Source: Polynucleobacter meluiroseus
GTDB taxonomy: Bacteria; Pseudomonadota; Gammaproteobacteria; Burkholderiales; Burkholderiaceae
Assembly: GCA_945879115.1 (NCBI GenBank)
Contig: CAMDUR010000013.1
Span: 1-49,976, forward strand
Length of the DNA: 49,976 bases
Direction of reading: 5' to 3'
The position numbers and the translations under genes are program-made. How positions within the stretch are numbered: the first letter of the stretch is position 1; each line of letters starts with the position of its first letter. Positions 8,064 through 18,344 of the stretch are shown in pieces. The notes beneath the pieces were generated by a model. It was not told where the DNA came from. It worked only from the letters and a program-made list of their open reading frames with translations, and searched no databases.

Positions 8064-8174
8064 CTTTGGTAGTTCCGGCTAAAGTTGCGTTCAACGTAAG
8101 TCGGGCATGTTCTCTTTGTTTAGGAATATGGGCTATATGCCCATTTTTTTTTGTGAAATGAAACGTAATAGCTT
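8064..8174 (+). promoter_or_regulatory. Structured rimP leader with attenuator-like hairpin
   Basis: The transcribed leader can form a nested stem: CCGG 8075-8078 pairs with TCGG 8101-8104, and inside it GTTG 8084-8087 pairs with CAAC 8092-8095. This is followed by ATGGGC-tatat-GCCCAT (8128-8144) and a run of nine T (8144-8152). That is an intrinsic terminator signature placed before the operon, so it should act as an attenuator or be read through with NusA-dependent control. Premature terminators ahead of rimP-nusA are known in alphaproteobacteria (the rimP-leader family); homology to that family is not claimed. Confidence 0.72.
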
Positions 8175-8669
8175 ATGGCAAACGAACAAGTTCTGATTGC
8201 TGATGCGCTCAAAGGTTTGGGGTACCTGCTCGTTGATATTGAACGAGAAGGCCACGGACTGTTGCGTGTGACGATCGAGAACGTTGATTTTGAGCGCTCT
8301 ATTGATATTACTGATTGTGAAAAAGTCAGTCGTCATCTGAATTACAGCTTGCCTGTGGATAACGTTAACTATGATCGATTAGAAGTTTCTTCACCAGGTT
8401 TGGATCGTCCGGTAAAAACAGTTGCTGATCACATTCGCTTTGCGAATTTGGAGGCTAATGTGAAATTACGGGTGGCACATGCAGGCAGAAAGAACTATGT
8501 AGGTGTTTTACAAGGTTTGATCAGTGGTGACATTGATTCGGCTGATGCCAAATTGGGTTTATTGATTAAAAACCCAGATGGTACTGAAGCCATGTTTGAA
8601 TTTACTCTGGCCGAGGTTGAAAAAACTCGGTTGGTTCCCGTCGTTGATTTCAAAGGAAGAAAATCATGA
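8175..8669 (+). CDS. rimP: Ribosome maturation factor RimP
   Basis: A 164-residue cytoplasmic protein needed for assembly of the 30S subunit. The N-terminal alpha/beta domain includes [20 protein letters not shown], then [15 protein letters not shown] and the hallmark [15 protein letters not shown]. The C-terminal SH3-like domain runs from about residue 95 and ends [17 protein letters not shown]. The length is typical for betaproteobacterial RimP. It is first in the operon and overlaps nusA by 4 bases (ATGA), as in most proteobacteria. Expression is expected to depend on the promoter at 8029 and the terminator-like hairpin in the leader. Confidence 0.96.
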   Translation: MANEQVLIADALKGLGYLLVDIEREGHGLLRVTIENVDFERSIDITDCEKVSRHLNYSLPVDNVNYDRLEVSSPGLDRPVKTVADHIRFANLEANVKLRVAHAGRKNYVGVLQGLISGDIDSADAKLGLLIKNPDGTEAMFEFTLAEVEKTRLVPVVDFKGRKS

Positions 8670-10141
8670 GTCGTGAAGTCCTCATGCTAGCTGACGCTTT
8701 AGCACGTGAAAAGAACGTTGATAGAGATATCGTATTTGAAGCGCTTGAGATGGCCCTGGCCTCTGCAAGCAAAAAGCGCTTCGATGAAGATGTCGATATG
8801 CGTGTTTCAATTGATCGCGATTCTGGCGAATATGAAACATTCCGTCGTTGGTTAGTCGTGCCTGACGAAGCTGGTTTGCAAGAACCAGATAGAGAGATTC
8901 TTTCTTTTGAAGCCAAAGAACAGATTTCTGACATCGAAGTCGGTGATTACATCGAAGAAGTTGTTGAATCAGTTCCCTTTGGTCGTATTGGCGCACAAAC
9001 TGCTAAGCAAGTCATTTTGCATCGCATCCGTGACGCTGAACGTGAACAAATTTTGAATGACTACCTTGATCGTGGCGAAACTGTCATGACCGGTACTGTC
9101 AAGCGTGCTGACAAGAATGGTTTGATTGTTGAATCAGGCCGTGTTGAGGCACTTTTACGTCGTGATCAGATGATTCCAAAAGAGAACTTGCGTAGCGGTG
9201 ATCGTGTACGTGGTTTCATTTTGAAAGTCGATCGTGAAGCTCGTGGTCCGCAAATTGAACTATCTAGAACTGCTCCTGAATTCTTAATCAGTCTTTTTGA
9301 GAATGAAGTTCCAGAAATGGAACAGGGTCTTTTGGAGATTAAGGGCGCCGCTCGTGACCCAGGTATCCGTGCCAAGATTGCTGTTGTAACTCACGATAAA
9401 CGTATTGACCCCATTGGTACTTGCGTAGGTGTTCGTGGTACACGTGTGACAGCTGTTCGTAATGAAGTGGCTGGCGAAGCAGTAGACATTGTTTTGTGGT
9501 CTGAAGATCCAGCACAATTTGTGATTGGCGCTTTAGCTCCTGCTCAAGTTCAATCCATTGTTGTGGATGAAGAGAAGCATGCGATGGATGTCGTTGTTGA
9601 TGAAGAGAACTTGGCAATTGCGATTGGTCGCAGTGGTCAAAACGTTCGTCTTGCAAGTGAACTCACTGGCTGGCACATCAACATCATGACTCCTGAAGAG
9701 TCTGCTCAGAAGACTGAAGAAGAATCAGAAAAGATTCGCGCTGTATTCATGGACAAACTAGACGTTGACCAAGAAGTTGCCGATATTTTGATCGAAGAAG
9801 GCTTCAACAGTTTAGAAGAAGTTGCGTATGTGCCTTTGTCAGAAATGTTACAGATTGATGCTTTTGATGAAGATACGGTGAATGAATTGCGTACACGAGC
9901 ACGTGATTCTTTGTTAACGATGGAGTTGGCAAAAGAGGAGCTTGTTGAAGGTGTATCGCAAGATTTGCTTAGCTTGGATGGTATGACAGCTACCCTTGTT
10001 ACAAAGTTAGCAGAAGGTAATGTCCATACCCGTGATGACCTAGCGGAATTGGCTGTTGATGAACTAGTTGAAATGACTGGTGTCAACGAAGAAGACGCAA
10101 AAGCTTTCATCATGGCAGCTCGTGCTCACTGGTTTAACTGA
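8666..10141 (+). CDS. nusA: Transcription termination/antitermination factor NusA
   Basis: A 491-residue RNA polymerase-associated factor that controls pausing, termination and rRNA antitermination. The order of domains is clear: the N-terminal polymerase-binding domain (1-125), an S1 domain (near 135-200, with [14 protein letters not shown]), KH1 and KH2 (with [26 protein letters not shown] and [21 protein letters not shown] cited in part), then two acidic helix-hairpin-helix repeats in the last 130 residues. The presence of both C-terminal acidic repeats matches the proteobacterial form. It is coupled to rimP by overlap, with infB starting 16 bases downstream. Confidence 0.97.
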   Translation: MSREVLMLADALAREKNVDRDIVFEALEMALASASKKRFDEDVDMRVSIDRDSGEYETFRRWLVVPDEAGLQEPDREILSFEAKEQISDIEVGDYIEEVVESVPFGRIGAQTAKQVILHRIRDAEREQILNDYLDRGETVMTGTVKRADKNGLIVESGRVEALLRRDQMIPKENLRSGDRVRGFILKVDREARGPQIELSRTAPEFLISLFENEVPEMEQGLLEIKGAARDPGIRAKIAVVTHDKRIDPIGTCVGVRGTRVTAVRNEVAGEAVDIVLWSEDPAQFVIGALAPAQVQSIVVDEEKHAMDVVVDEENLAIAIGRSGQNVRLASELTGWHINIMTPEESAQKTEEESEKIRAVFMDKLDVDQEVADILIEEGFNSLEEVAYVPLSEMLQIDAFDEDTVNELRTRARDSLLTMELAKEELVEGVSQDLLSLDGMTATLVTKLAEGNVHTRDDLAELAVDELVEMTGVNEEDAKAFIMAARAHWFN

Positions 10142-10157
10142 TTCATAAGGGGTTCGC

Positions 10158-12947
10158 ATGGCGACCACGACCGTAGAAAATTTAGCAAAGGAACTGAAGC
10201 GCACTCCAGCAGAACTGCTGGAGCAGCTTCAGGCCGCAGGTATTAATAAAAGTACAGTAGAAGACAAGTTGACAGAAAAAGATAAAACTAAATTGCTTGA
10301 GCACTTACAAGTGGCTCATGGTACGGATGCGGGTGCTCGCAAAAAAATCACACTCACTAAGCGTGAAACTTCAGAGATTCGTCAGGCTGATTCAGCAGGC
10401 AAGACTCGCACAGTTCAAGTTGAGGTTCGTAAAAAGCGTGTATTAGTTAAGCGCGATGATTCATCTCCAGAGGCTGAGTCTGCGCCAGCACCGGTTGTTG
10501 AAGTGCCTGCACCAGTTGAGGTCCCGTTGAATGTCGGTATTTTGGATGATGCTGAGCTTGCTAAACGTGGCGCAGAAGCAAAACGCCAAGCTGAATTATT
10601 AGCTCGTCAAGAAGCTGATATGAAAGCTGAGATGGATCGTAAGGCGCTTGAGGAAGCTGAAAAAGTAGCTTCTCTAGAAAAATCTAAAAAAGCGATCAAG
10701 AAATCTAAAACAGATTCAGATGAAGAAATTAAGGCTAAAGAAGATCTTGCTAAAAAAGAAAAAGCTGACATTGCAGTGGCAGCAAAAGCTCGTGAAGATG
10801 AATTAGAGAGTATTCGTGTACGTCGCGCCAAGGCTGAAGCTGAGGCATTGGCTATTCGTGACATGATGAATGCACCGGCGCGAGTTTTAAAAGCAGCTAA
10901 GCCGCCAGAAGAAGAGAAAAAAGGAACTCTGCACAAACCAGTTAAAGCTGAAGGTGCGGACGAGAAGAAGAAAGATAAACCAGGCGTTGTTAAGCCGGGC
11001 ACAAAAACAATTAAGTCATCTGAGTCTTCATCCACATGGAATGAAGATGGTAAGAAACGTCCAGGTGGTTTGAAAACTCGTGGTGACACAACTGGTGGAT
11101 CAGGTAACTGGCGCACAGGTGGTGGCAGAAAGAGACATCAACAGCAATCCAGCGAAGTTGCAACTAATTTTGTAGAACCTACTGACCCAGTTATACGTGA
11201 TGTTCATGTACCTGAAACGATTACTGTTGCTGAATTGGCTCACAAGATGTCCGTCAAAGCTGCTGAAGTCATTAAATTGCTCATGGGTATGGGGCAGATG
11301 GTCACCATCAACCAAGTACTCGACCAAGATACAGCGATGATCATCGTTGAAGAAATGGGCCACAAAGCATTTGCTGCTAAGTTAGATGAACCAGATACAG
11401 ATTTAAGTACGGTTGAACATGAAGCCGAATTAATGGCGAGACCACCAGTGGTGACTGTCATGGGCCACGTTGACCATGGTAAGACATCATTATTGGATTC
11501 GATTCGTCGCGCAAAAGTAGCCTCTGGCGAAGCTGGTGGCATTACTCAACACATTGGTGCTTACCACGTTGAAACGCCACGCGGCATGATCACTTTCTTA
11601 GATACACCGGGTCACGAAGCTTTTACGGCAATGCGTGCTCGTGGTGCTCAAGCAACTGATATTGTTATTTTAGTGGTTGCTGCTGATGACGGCGTCATGC
11701 CGCAAACAAAAGAAGCGATTGCTCATGCAAGAGCAGCTGGCGTTCCTCTAGTAGTTGCAATTAACAAAATTGATAAACCAGAAGCTAACCTTGAGCGAGT
11801 TAAACAAGAGTTAGTAGCTGAAGGCGTTGTTCCTGAAGAGTACGGTGGCGATGCGCCATTTATTTCAGTTTCAGCAAAAGCCGGTACAGGTATTGATGAG
11901 TTATTAGAGAACGTTCTATTACAAGCTGAAGTTCTTGAGCTCAAAGCCCCAAGAGAAGCTGCCGCTAAAGGTCTTGTGATTGAAGCGCGATTAGATAAAG
12001 GTAAGGGCCCAGTTGCAACCATCTTGATTCAATCTGGCACTTTGCGTCGTGGCGATATGATTTTGGCAGGATCTTCATTTGGTCGTGTTCGTGCGATGTT
12101 GGATGAAAACGGTAAGCCTTGTAATGAAGCGGGCCCATCGATTCCGGTTGAAATTCAAGGTTTATCTGAAGTTCCCGCTGCTGGTGAAGAAATCATTGCA
12201 GTATCTGATGAACGCAAAGCTCGCGAAATCGCTTTATTCCGTCAAGGTAAGTTCCGTGATGTGAAGTTAGCTAAGCAGCAAGCTGTGAAACTTGAGAACA
12301 TGTTTGAAAACATGGCTGAAGGCAGTGTTGAGGCCAGCTATTTACCGATCATCATCAAGGCAGACGTTCAAGGTTCGCAAGAGGCTTTATCTCAGTCACT
12401 CATGAAATTATCAACACCAGAGGTGAAAGTTCAAATTGTTCACGCAGCAGTTGGTGGTATTAGTGAAGCTGATATTAACTTGGCAGTTGCTTCTAAAGCA
12501 GTTGTGCTTGGCTTCAATTCTCGTGCAGATGCATTGGCTCGTAAGTTAGCTGAAGCTAACGGCGTAGATATTCGTTACTACAACATCATTTATGACGCAG
12601 TTGATGAAGTTAAAGCTGCAATGAGTGGCATGTTGACGCCAGAGAAGAAAGAAGAAATCACTGGTATGGTTGAGATTCGCCAAGTGATCCAAGTTTCTAA
12701 AATAGGTTCAATCGCAGGTTGTATGGTTCTTGAGGGTGTTGTGAAGCGTAATTCACGCGCACGTTTACTCCGTAACAACGTGGTAGTTTGGACTGGCGAA
12801 TTAGACTCATTGAAGCGCTTTAAAGATGACGTTAAAGAAGTTAAAGGTGGTTTTGAGTGCGGTTTATCACTCAAGAACCACAACGACATCGTTGAAGGCG
12901 ATCAATTAGAAATCTTTGAAGTAACTGAAGTTGCAAGAACACTGTAA
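10158..12947 (+). CDS. infB: Translation initiation factor IF-2
   Basis: A 929-residue GTPase that brings initiator tRNA to the 30S subunit. Residues 1-55 form the IF2 N-terminal module ([20 protein letters not shown]). A long Ala/Glu/Lys-rich linker with coiled-coil character follows, and a second IF2_N-like module ([20 protein letters not shown]) sits near residue 355. The G domain starts near 430 with [12 protein letters not shown] (G1), DTPGHEAF (G3) and NKIDKP (G4). Domains II-IV make up the rest and bind fMet-tRNA. Alternative internal starts producing shorter forms are known in E. coli; none was identified here. A small hairpin (TAACAG/CTGTTA, 12945-12960) sits at its stop codon. Confidence 0.97.
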   Translation: MATTTVENLAKELKRTPAELLEQLQAAGINKSTVEDKLTEKDKTKLLEHLQVAHGTDAGARKKITLTKRETSEIRQADSAGKTRTVQVEVRKKRVLVKRDDSSPEAESAPAPVVEVPAPVEVPLNVGILDDAELAKRGAEAKRQAELLARQEADMKAEMDRKALEEAEKVASLEKSKKAIKKSKTDSDEEIKAKEDLAKKEKADIAVAAKAREDELESIRVRRAKAEAEALAIRDMMNAPARVLKAAKPPEEEKKGTLHKPVKAEGADEKKKDKPGVVKPGTKTIKSSESSSTWNEDGKKRPGGLKTRGDTTGGSGNWRTGGGRKRHQQQSSEVATNFVEPTDPVIRDVHVPETITVAELAHKMSVKAAEVIKLLMGMGQMVTINQVLDQDTAMIIVEEMGHKAFAAKLDEPDTDLSTVEHEAELMARPPVVTVMGHVDHGKTSLLDSIRRAKVASGEAGGITQHIGAYHVETPRGMITFLDTPGHEAFTAMRARGAQATDIVILVVAADDGVMPQTKEAIAHARAAGVPLVVAINKIDKPEANLERVKQELVAEGVVPEEYGGDAPFISVSAKAGTGIDELLENVLLQAEVLELKAPREAAAKGLVIEARLDKGKGPVATILIQSGTLRRGDMILAGSSFGRVRAMLDENGKPCNEAGPSIPVEIQGLSEVPAAGEEIIAVSDERKAREIALFRQGKFRDVKLAKQQAVKLENMFENMAEGSVEASYLPIIIKADVQGSQEALSQSLMKLSTPEVKVQIVHAAVGGISEADINLAVASKAVVLGFNSRADALARKLAEANGVDIRYYNIIYDAVDEVKAAMSGMLTPEKKEEITGMVEIRQVIQVSKIGSIAGCMVLEGVVKRNSRARLLRNNVVVWTGELDSLKRFKDDVKEVKGGFECGLSLKNHNDIVEGDQLEIFEVTEVARTL

Positions 12948-12989
12948 CAGTGCTCTGTTATAACTTCTGTATTAAAAAGATAATCATTT

Positions 12990-13346
12990 ATGCCAGTTAA
13001 GAATCATCGCAACCAACGTGTAGCTGACCAGATCCAAAGGGATCTGGCTGAGCTCATCCCACGTGAGGTGCGTGATCCTAAAGCGGGTTTAATTACTTTG
13101 CAGGCGGTTGAGTTAACGACGGATATGGCTCACGCCAAAGTATTTTTTACTGTTTTGGGCGCTGAGCCAGAATATGCGCTGGCCGCTTTAAGAGAGAAGG
13201 CTGGTTACTTACATTCTTTATTATTTAAACGTCTACACATTCACACGGTTCCAACACTCCATTTTCATCATGATGAGTCAGTAGTTCGCGGAGTTGAAAT
13301 GTCACGTTTGATTGATGAAGCCATACAAGATAGTAGTAAGCCTTAA
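12990..13346 (+). CDS. rbfA: Ribosome-binding factor A
   Basis: A 118-residue cold-adaptation and 30S maturation factor that binds immature 16S rRNA. It has the KH-like fold with family residues [20 protein letters not shown] near the N-terminus and the typical [23 protein letters not shown], ending in the LHFHHDESV motif. Length and position between infB and truB are as expected. The truB start follows its stop codon with no gap, so the genes are co-translated. Confidence 0.96.
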   Translation: MPVKNHRNQRVADQIQRDLAELIPREVRDPKAGLITLQAVELTTDMAHAKVFFTVLGAEPEYALAALREKAGYLHSLLFKRLHIHTVPTLHFHHDESVVRGVEMSRLIDEAIQDSSKP

Positions 13347-14297
13347 GTGAAGCCCCAAAGTATTCATGGGGTAATTCTTCTGGATAAGCCAGAAGGTATT
13401 AGTTCACAAACGGCTGTTACGATCGTAAAAAGAGTATTTCATGCTGAAAAAGCAGGTCATACAGGAACATTAGATCCAATGGCAACTGGCTTATTGCCGG
13501 TTTGTTTGGGGGAGGCAACCAAGTATTCGCAAGATTTACTAGATGCTGATAAGACCTACCTAGCAACGATCAAGTTTGGTGAGAAGACCACCACAGGTGA
13601 TGCTGAGGGTGAAGTTATAGAAACAAGAAATGCTAATTTTGACGTAACTGATCAAATTCAGTTAGATGCCAAATTAGCTGAAGCATTAGAAAAGTTTACA
13701 GGTGTGATTGAACAAATCCCGCCGATGTATTCAGCACTGAAACGCGACGGTAAACCTCTTTATGAGTATGCGCGTGCAGGTGAAGTTTTAGAGCGTCAAG
13801 CTCGTCAGATAACAATTTACTTACTCAAGTGGGTATCGGTGAACTGGCCTGTTGCTCAGTTGCAAGTGTCGTGCAGCAAAGGTACTTATGTCAGAACTTT
13901 GGCAGAAGATATCGGAGAATTTTTCGCATGTGGTGCACACCTAATTGGTTTGCGTCGCGAGCAAGTAGGACATTTAACTTTAAGCCATGGGGTGACTTTG
14001 GATGAGGTTAAAGAAGAAGCAAATAACGAGCTAGCTAAGGCATCTTATTTATTACCTGTAGATGCCTTGGTGCAAGAACTTAATTCTTTGGGATTATCTG
14101 ATCAAGAAGCTGATCGATTGAGTTTGGGTCAGCGAGTACCAGTTAGTAAGTCGGATAGTGAAGAAGAGTTGATGAGGATTTATCGCGGCTCTATAGAGCC
14201 TTGTAATTTTATGGGTACAGCAGATTGGCGCAAGGGTGTATTACATCCGCGTCGTTTGATGGCTCAAGCAGTAGTAGTCATGAATTTAAATAATTGA
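13347..14297 (+). CDS. truB: tRNA pseudouridine-55 synthase
   Basis: A 316-residue enzyme that makes pseudouridine 55 in the T-loop of tRNAs. The start is GTG at 13347, directly after the rbfA stop. Motifs include GVILLDKPEGISSQTAV and the catalytic Asp43 in GHTGTLDPMATGLLP. KFTGVIEQIPPMYSALKRDG and SCSKGTYVRTLAEDIG are the other TruB landmarks. The C-terminal part (about 240-316) carries a PUA-like region, with the last residues RGVLHPRR-like (KGVLHPRRLM). It closes the rimP-truB operon; typA starts 18 bases later and is probably co-transcribed. Confidence 0.96.
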   Translation: MKPQSIHGVILLDKPEGISSQTAVTIVKRVFHAEKAGHTGTLDPMATGLLPVCLGEATKYSQDLLDADKTYLATIKFGEKTTTGDAEGEVIETRNANFDVTDQIQLDAKLAEALEKFTGVIEQIPPMYSALKRDGKPLYEYARAGEVLERQARQITIYLLKWVSVNWPVAQLQVSCSKGTYVRTLAEDIGEFFACGAHLIGLRREQVGHLTLSHGVTLDEVKEEANNELAKASYLLPVDALVQELNSLGLSDQEADRLSLGQRVPVSKSDSEEELMRIYRGSIEPCNFMGTADWRKGVLHPRRLMAQAVVVMNLNN

Positions 14298-14315
14298 AAA
14301 AATGAAAGCAGAACT

Positions 14316-16142
14316 ATGAGTATTCGCGCCTTAAGAAATATCGCCATCATTGCCCACGTTGACCACGGTAAAACGACTTTGGTTGACCAATTGCTACGTC
14401 AGTCTGGAACATTCCGTGAGAACCAAGCTCTTACAGAGCGCGTGATGGACTCTAACGATATTGAAAAAGAACGTGGCATCACGATCTTGTCAAAAAACTG
14501 TGCAGTTGAGTATGAAGGTACTCATATCAACATCGTTGATACCCCAGGACACGCGGACTTCGGTGGAGAAGTAGAGCGGGTACTCTCAATGGTTGACGGT
14601 GTATTGTTATTGGTGGACGCGGTTGAAGGCCCGATGCCTCAAACACGCTTTGTGACGAAAAAAGCTTTAGCACTTGGTTTGAAGCCGATTGTTGTAGTGA
14701 ACAAAGTAGACCGTCCAGGTGCACGTATTGATTATGTTGTTAATGCAACATTTGAACTGTTTGATAAATTAGGTGCAACCGAAGAGCAATTGGATTTCCC
14801 AGTTATTTACGCTTCAGGTTTATCTGGTTATGCTGGTTTGACACCAGATGTGCGTGAAGGCACGATGGCACCATTATTTGAAACTGTTTTGAAATATGTA
14901 CCGATTCGTGATGAAGATCCAGATGGTCCTTTACAGTTCCAAATCTCATCCATTGACTACAACAGCTACGTCGGTAAGATTGGCGTTGGGCGTATCAGCC
15001 GCGGTACAGTTAAAACAGGTCAGTCAGTCATTTGTCAAAACGGCCCTGATGGCACACCATTCAACGGTCGTGTTAACCAGGTTTTGAAATTCCAGGGCTT
15101 AGAGCGTGTTCAGGTTGATCAAGCTGCTTCAGGTGACATCGTTCTCATTAACGGTATTGAAGATTTAGCTATTGGTACAACAGTTTGTTCACCAGACAAA
15201 GTTGATCCATTGCCAATGTTAAAAGTTGATGAGCCAACACTAACGATGAACTTCATGGTGAACACCAGCCCATTGGCTGGTCGTGAAGGTAAGTTCATTA
15301 CAAGCCGTCAGATTCGTGATCGTTTACAGCGTGAGTTGAAGTCAAACATGGCTTTGCGCGTTAATGACACTCCAGACGACACCGTATTTGAAGTTTCAGG
15401 TCGCGGCGAATTGCATTTGACTATCTTGATTGAAAACATGCGTCGTGAAGGTTACGAATTAGCTGTTTCTCGTCCACGTGTTGTTTTCCATGAAGAAAAC
15501 GGCGTGAAGATGGAGCCGTTTGAAAACTTAACAGTTGACGTTGAAGACACCACACAAGGTGGTGTGATGGAAGAGTTAGGTAAGCGTAAAGGCGAACTTC
15601 AGGACATGGTTTCAGATGGTAAAGGTCGTACACGTCTTGAGTACAGAATCCCTGCGCGTGGCTTGATCGGTTTCCAAGGTGACTTCTTGACCATGACTCG
15701 TGGTACTGGTTTGATGAGTCACACATTTGATGCTTATGGCCCAATGAGAGAAGGCATGGTTGGTGAGCGTCATAACGGTGTATTGATTTCTCAAGACGAT
15801 GGTGAAGCGGTTGCTTACGCTTTATGGAAGCTACAAGATCGCGGACGCATGTTCGTTGTTCCTGGTGATAATCTGTACGAAGGTATGGTGATTGGTATTC
15901 ACAGTCGTGACAATGACTTGGTTGTGAACCCTATTAAGGGTAAGCAATTAACCAACGTTCGTGCCTCAGGTACTGATGAAGCGGTTCGCTTAGTCCCATC
16001 TATTCAGATGTCTTTAGAGTACGCAGTAGAATTTATTGCTGAAGATGAATTGGTTGAAGTCACACCAAAGAGCATCCGTATTCGTAAGCGTTATTTGAAA
16101 GAAAATGAGCGTAAGAAGGCAGCCCGTCCTTCTGGCGTTTAA
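14316..16142 (+). CDS. typA: Ribosome-associated GTPase TypA/BipA
   Basis: A 608-residue translational GTPase related to EF-G, involved in 50S assembly and stress or low-temperature adaptation. The G domain carries [15 protein letters not shown] (G1), [16 protein letters not shown] (G3) and NKVDRPGAR (G4), and [13 protein letters not shown] gives the switch I region. Domains II, III and V follow, and the BipA-specific C-terminal domain includes [16 protein letters not shown] and ends [18 protein letters not shown]. Length is standard. An 18-bp stem intrinsic terminator follows the stop codon. Confidence 0.97.
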   Translation: MSIRALRNIAIIAHVDHGKTTLVDQLLRQSGTFRENQALTERVMDSNDIEKERGITILSKNCAVEYEGTHINIVDTPGHADFGGEVERVLSMVDGVLLLVDAVEGPMPQTRFVTKKALALGLKPIVVVNKVDRPGARIDYVVNATFELFDKLGATEEQLDFPVIYASGLSGYAGLTPDVREGTMAPLFETVLKYVPIRDEDPDGPLQFQISSIDYNSYVGKIGVGRISRGTVKTGQSVICQNGPDGTPFNGRVNQVLKFQGLERVQVDQAASGDIVLINGIEDLAIGTTVCSPDKVDPLPMLKVDEPTLTMNFMVNTSPLAGREGKFITSRQIRDRLQRELKSNMALRVNDTPDDTVFEVSGRGELHLTILIENMRREGYELAVSRPRVVFHEENGVKMEPFENLTVDVEDTTQGGVMEELGKRKGELQDMVSDGKGRTRLEYRIPARGLIGFQGDFLTMTRGTGLMSHTFDAYGPMREGMVGERHNGVLISQDDGEAVAYALWKLQDRGRMFVVPGDNLYEGMVIGIHSRDNDLVVNPIKGKQLTNVRASGTDEAVRLVPSIQMSLEYAVEFIAEDELVEVTPKSIRIRKRYLKENERKKAARPSGV

Positions 16143-16159
16143 TTAGCAATAATTAAGTC

Positions 16160-16203
16160 AAACCATAAAGCCGCAACGATGAAGTTGCGGCTTTATGGTT
16201 TTT
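16160..16203 (+). terminator. Intrinsic terminator after typA
   Basis: The arms at 16160-16177 and 16184-16201 (core GCCGCAAC / GTTGCGGC) form an 18-bp perfect stem with a 6-base loop, followed by a short T-run. It separates the rimP-typA block from the next gene. Confidence 0.9.
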
Positions 16204-16228
16204 GAAATAGAAATTATTAAAATCAATC

Positions 16229-17125
16229 ATGGACATTAAAAATGGCGTTGGCCCCAGTAAAGTATTTGTAAAAAATACTGAAAAGACCCATACCTATTTA
16301 ATTGATTTTTTAGTTGAAAAATTCCCTCAAATCCCAAAAGAAGAATGGGTGAAGAGAATGGATCAAGGTCTTGTTCTAGACGAGGAGGGCATCCCTCAAT
16401 CTAAGAACGATCAGTGCCAAACCAATGCTTTCATCTACTACTACCGAAGTATTGAGATAGAAGAATCGATCCCGTTTCAAGAATTGATTATTTATGAAGA
16501 TGATCATTTGCTCATTGCTGATAAGCCTCACTTTTTACCTGTGACCCCAGCAGGACACTACTTACAAGAAACGCTTCTAGTAAGACTTAAAAACAAAACA
16601 GGCATAAAAGACTTGGTTCCTATTCATAGGATTGATCGTGAAACTGCAGGTTTGGTGGCATTTTCAAAAAGAGTAGAGGATCGTAATCTCTATCAAGTTT
16701 TGTTTAGAGAGCGTCAAATCAAAAAGACTTATGAGGCTATTGCGCCTTACCAAGAACATCTAAAAGATCAGTTCCCAATTAAGCGCATTAGCAGAATTGA
16801 AGAATCTGATATTTTTATTCAGATGCAAGAGGTTGCTGGCGAACCTAATTCAGACACTGTCATTCAATTATTGGAAGTCAGCAAACCCTGGGCCAAATAT
16901 CAGTTGGAGCTCGGAACTGGTAAGAAGCATCAATTAAGAGTGCATATGAATGCCTTAGGGATGCCGATCAAGTATGACAAGGTTTATCCCAATATAGTCC
17001 CACAACCCAAAATGGGTAAAGACTTCTCAGAACCTCTGCAACTCTTAGCCAAGCAATTGAGTTTCAGAGACCCTGTGACTCATTTGGAGCATGAGTTTCA
17101 GAGTCATTTCTGTCTCAATCTATAA
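16229..17125 (+). CDS. RluA-family pseudouridine synthase
   Basis: A 298-residue RNA pseudouridine synthase. The catalytic domain carries IIYEDDHLLIADKPHFLPV and the active-site Asp136 in HRIDRETAGLVAFSK. KKTYEAIAPY and TGKKHQLRVHMNALGMPI complete the RluA signatures. An S4-like region may be present in the first 60 residues (RMDQGLVLDEEG). The family covers enzymes for 23S rRNA and tRNA; the target cannot be decided here, and the sequence does not look like the standard RluC or RluD. No Shine-Dalgarno sequence precedes the ATG; a TAAAAT at 16218 lies 5 bases from it, but no good -35 accompanies it. It converges on the alcohol dehydrogenase gene with a gap of 28 bases and no terminator. Confidence 0.9.
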   Translation: MDIKNGVGPSKVFVKNTEKTHTYLIDFLVEKFPQIPKEEWVKRMDQGLVLDEEGIPQSKNDQCQTNAFIYYYRSIEIEESIPFQELIIYEDDHLLIADKPHFLPVTPAGHYLQETLLVRLKNKTGIKDLVPIHRIDRETAGLVAFSKRVEDRNLYQVLFRERQIKKTYEAIAPYQEHLKDQFPIKRISRIEESDIFIQMQEVAGEPNSDTVIQLLEVSKPWAKYQLELGTGKKHQLRVHMNALGMPIKYDKVYPNIVPQPKMGKDFSEPLQLLAKQLSFRDPVTHLEHEFQSHFCLNL

Positions 17126-17153
17126 GACCATTTTCCTGCAAATCCCTAATAGT

Positions 17154-18203
17154 TTATTTACTCAGACTATTCATATCAATGACAAAGCGATATTTCACAT
17201 CGCTTTTGAGCATGCGTTCAAAAGCGTGATTGATTTCTTCCATTTTTATCAATTCGATTTCAGAAGTGATGTTGTGCTTTGCGCAAAACTCGAGCATCTC
17301 TTGTGTTTCTTTGATACCACCAACTAAAGAGCCTGCAACGCTCTTGCGACCGAAAACTAATGGTCCGGTATTAAGTTCAGCGTTAGGACCAATAGAACCT
17401 ACGATACACATCGTGCCATCGACCTTAAGCAATGGCATATAGTGATTAAAGTCATGAGCTACTGGGATAGTATTTAGTAAAAAATCAAATTGATTGATCT
17501 TAGCTTCCATCGCGTTGGCATCAGTAGAAATTAATACTTCATCAGCGCCAAGCTTTAGAGCATCACTAGCTTTATTTTTTGAAGTAGTGATCATGACAGT
17601 TTTAGCGCCCATGGCATGAGACAGCTTGACACCCATGTGCCCAAGACCACCTAATCCAATAATGCCAACAGTCATACCGGGTTTAATACCCCAATGTTTC
17701 AAAGGAGAGTAAGTTGTAATACCTGCACATAAGAGCGGTGCTGCGCCAGCTGGATCTAGTCCATCTGGAACAGTTAGAACAAAATAGTTGTCAACCACAA
17801 TACTTTGTGAATACCCACCATAAGTAAAGCCGCCTGGATCTTCAGTAGCACTGTTATAAGTTGCTGTAAAACCATTCAGGCAATATTGCTCTAAATCTGC
17901 TTTACAGGATGAGCACTGATGGCAAGAATCCACAAAACAACCAACGGCTACTCGCTGTCCAATTTTTAGATGCTTGACGTCTGATCCCAGAGCGCTGACT
18001 TTGCCGATGATTTCATGTCCGGGAACAATAGGATAGTTACTGATATCCCAGTCATTTTTAGATTGATGAATATCGGTATGGCAAACACCACAAAATTCAA
18101 TATCAATCTTGACATCTTTTGAACCGACCTCCCGACTAGTGATTGGATGGAGGGCTAGCGGTGATGTGGCGGATTGGGCGGCATAACTAGATACTGATGA
18201 CAT
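17154..18203 (-). CDS. Zinc-dependent alcohol dehydrogenase (YahK-like)
   Basis: A 349-residue medium-chain dehydrogenase/reductase that interconverts alcohols and aldehydes, probably using NADPH. The catalytic zinc ligands sit in CGVCHTDIH and PGHEIIG. The structural zinc site is the Cys cluster in CFVDSCHQCSSCKADLEQYC. The Rossmann fold shows GLGGLGHMG. The sequence follows E. coli YahK and cinnamyl-alcohol dehydrogenase relatives through most of its length (for example APLLCAGITTYSPL and DVKYRFVID). AGGAGA precedes the ATG. The substrate is unknown; aldehyde detoxification is the usual suggestion for this subgroup. Confidence 0.9.
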   Translation of the reverse strand: MSSVSSYAAQSATSPLALHPITSREVGSKDVKIDIEFCGVCHTDIHQSKNDWDISNYPIVPGHEIIGKVSALGSDVKHLKIGQRVAVGCFVDSCHQCSSCKADLEQYCLNGFTATYNSATEDPGGFTYGGYSQSIVVDNYFVLTVPDGLDPAGAAPLLCAGITTYSPLKHWGIKPGMTVGIIGLGGLGHMGVKLSHAMGAKTVMITTSKNKASDALKLGADEVLISTDANAMEAKINQFDFLLNTIPVAHDFNHYMPLLKVDGTMCIVGSIGPNAELNTGPLVFGRKSVAGSLVGGIKETQEMLEFCAKHNITSEIELIKMEEINHAFERMLKSDVKYRFVIDMNSLSK

Positions 18204-18227
18204 GTGTTCTCCTAAAGAGCTATTAAC

Positions 18228-18236
18228 GTTATACCA
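18228..18236 (-). promoter_or_regulatory. Extended -10 promoter of the alcohol dehydrogenase gene
   Basis: Read on the minus strand the bases are TGGTATAAC, an extended -10 (TGn plus TATAAC). No good -35 is present at 16-18 bases. The predicted +1 is near 18221, giving a leader of about 18 bases that includes AGGAGA. Confidence 0.5.
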
Positions 18237-18310
18237 GTAATGTGAATTTGGCTGTGCATAAACAAGTTAGTTCATTATTTTTGTCATTGAGCCTATACAA
18301 GCTCATAGAA

Positions 18311-18338
18311 TTCAATATTCAAGTTTTTAGTTGATAAT
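18311..18338 (+). promoter_or_regulatory. Promoter of dusA, leaderless geometry
   Basis: TTCAAT (18311-18316) and GATAAT (18333-18338) are 16 bases apart. The predicted +1 (seven bases after the -10) is 18345, exactly the A of the ATG. No Shine-Dalgarno sequence precedes the start. The sequence from the -10 to the ATG closely resembles that of the asparaginase gene at 21506-21521. Confidence 0.62.
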
Positions 18339-18344
18339 GTTTCT

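Noticed and set aside
10607..11116. A 169-codon antisense frame inside infB
   Set aside because: Ser/Ala/Phe-rich translation is the mirror of the Ala/Glu/Lys-rich IF-2 linker; infB is unambiguous in the other strand.
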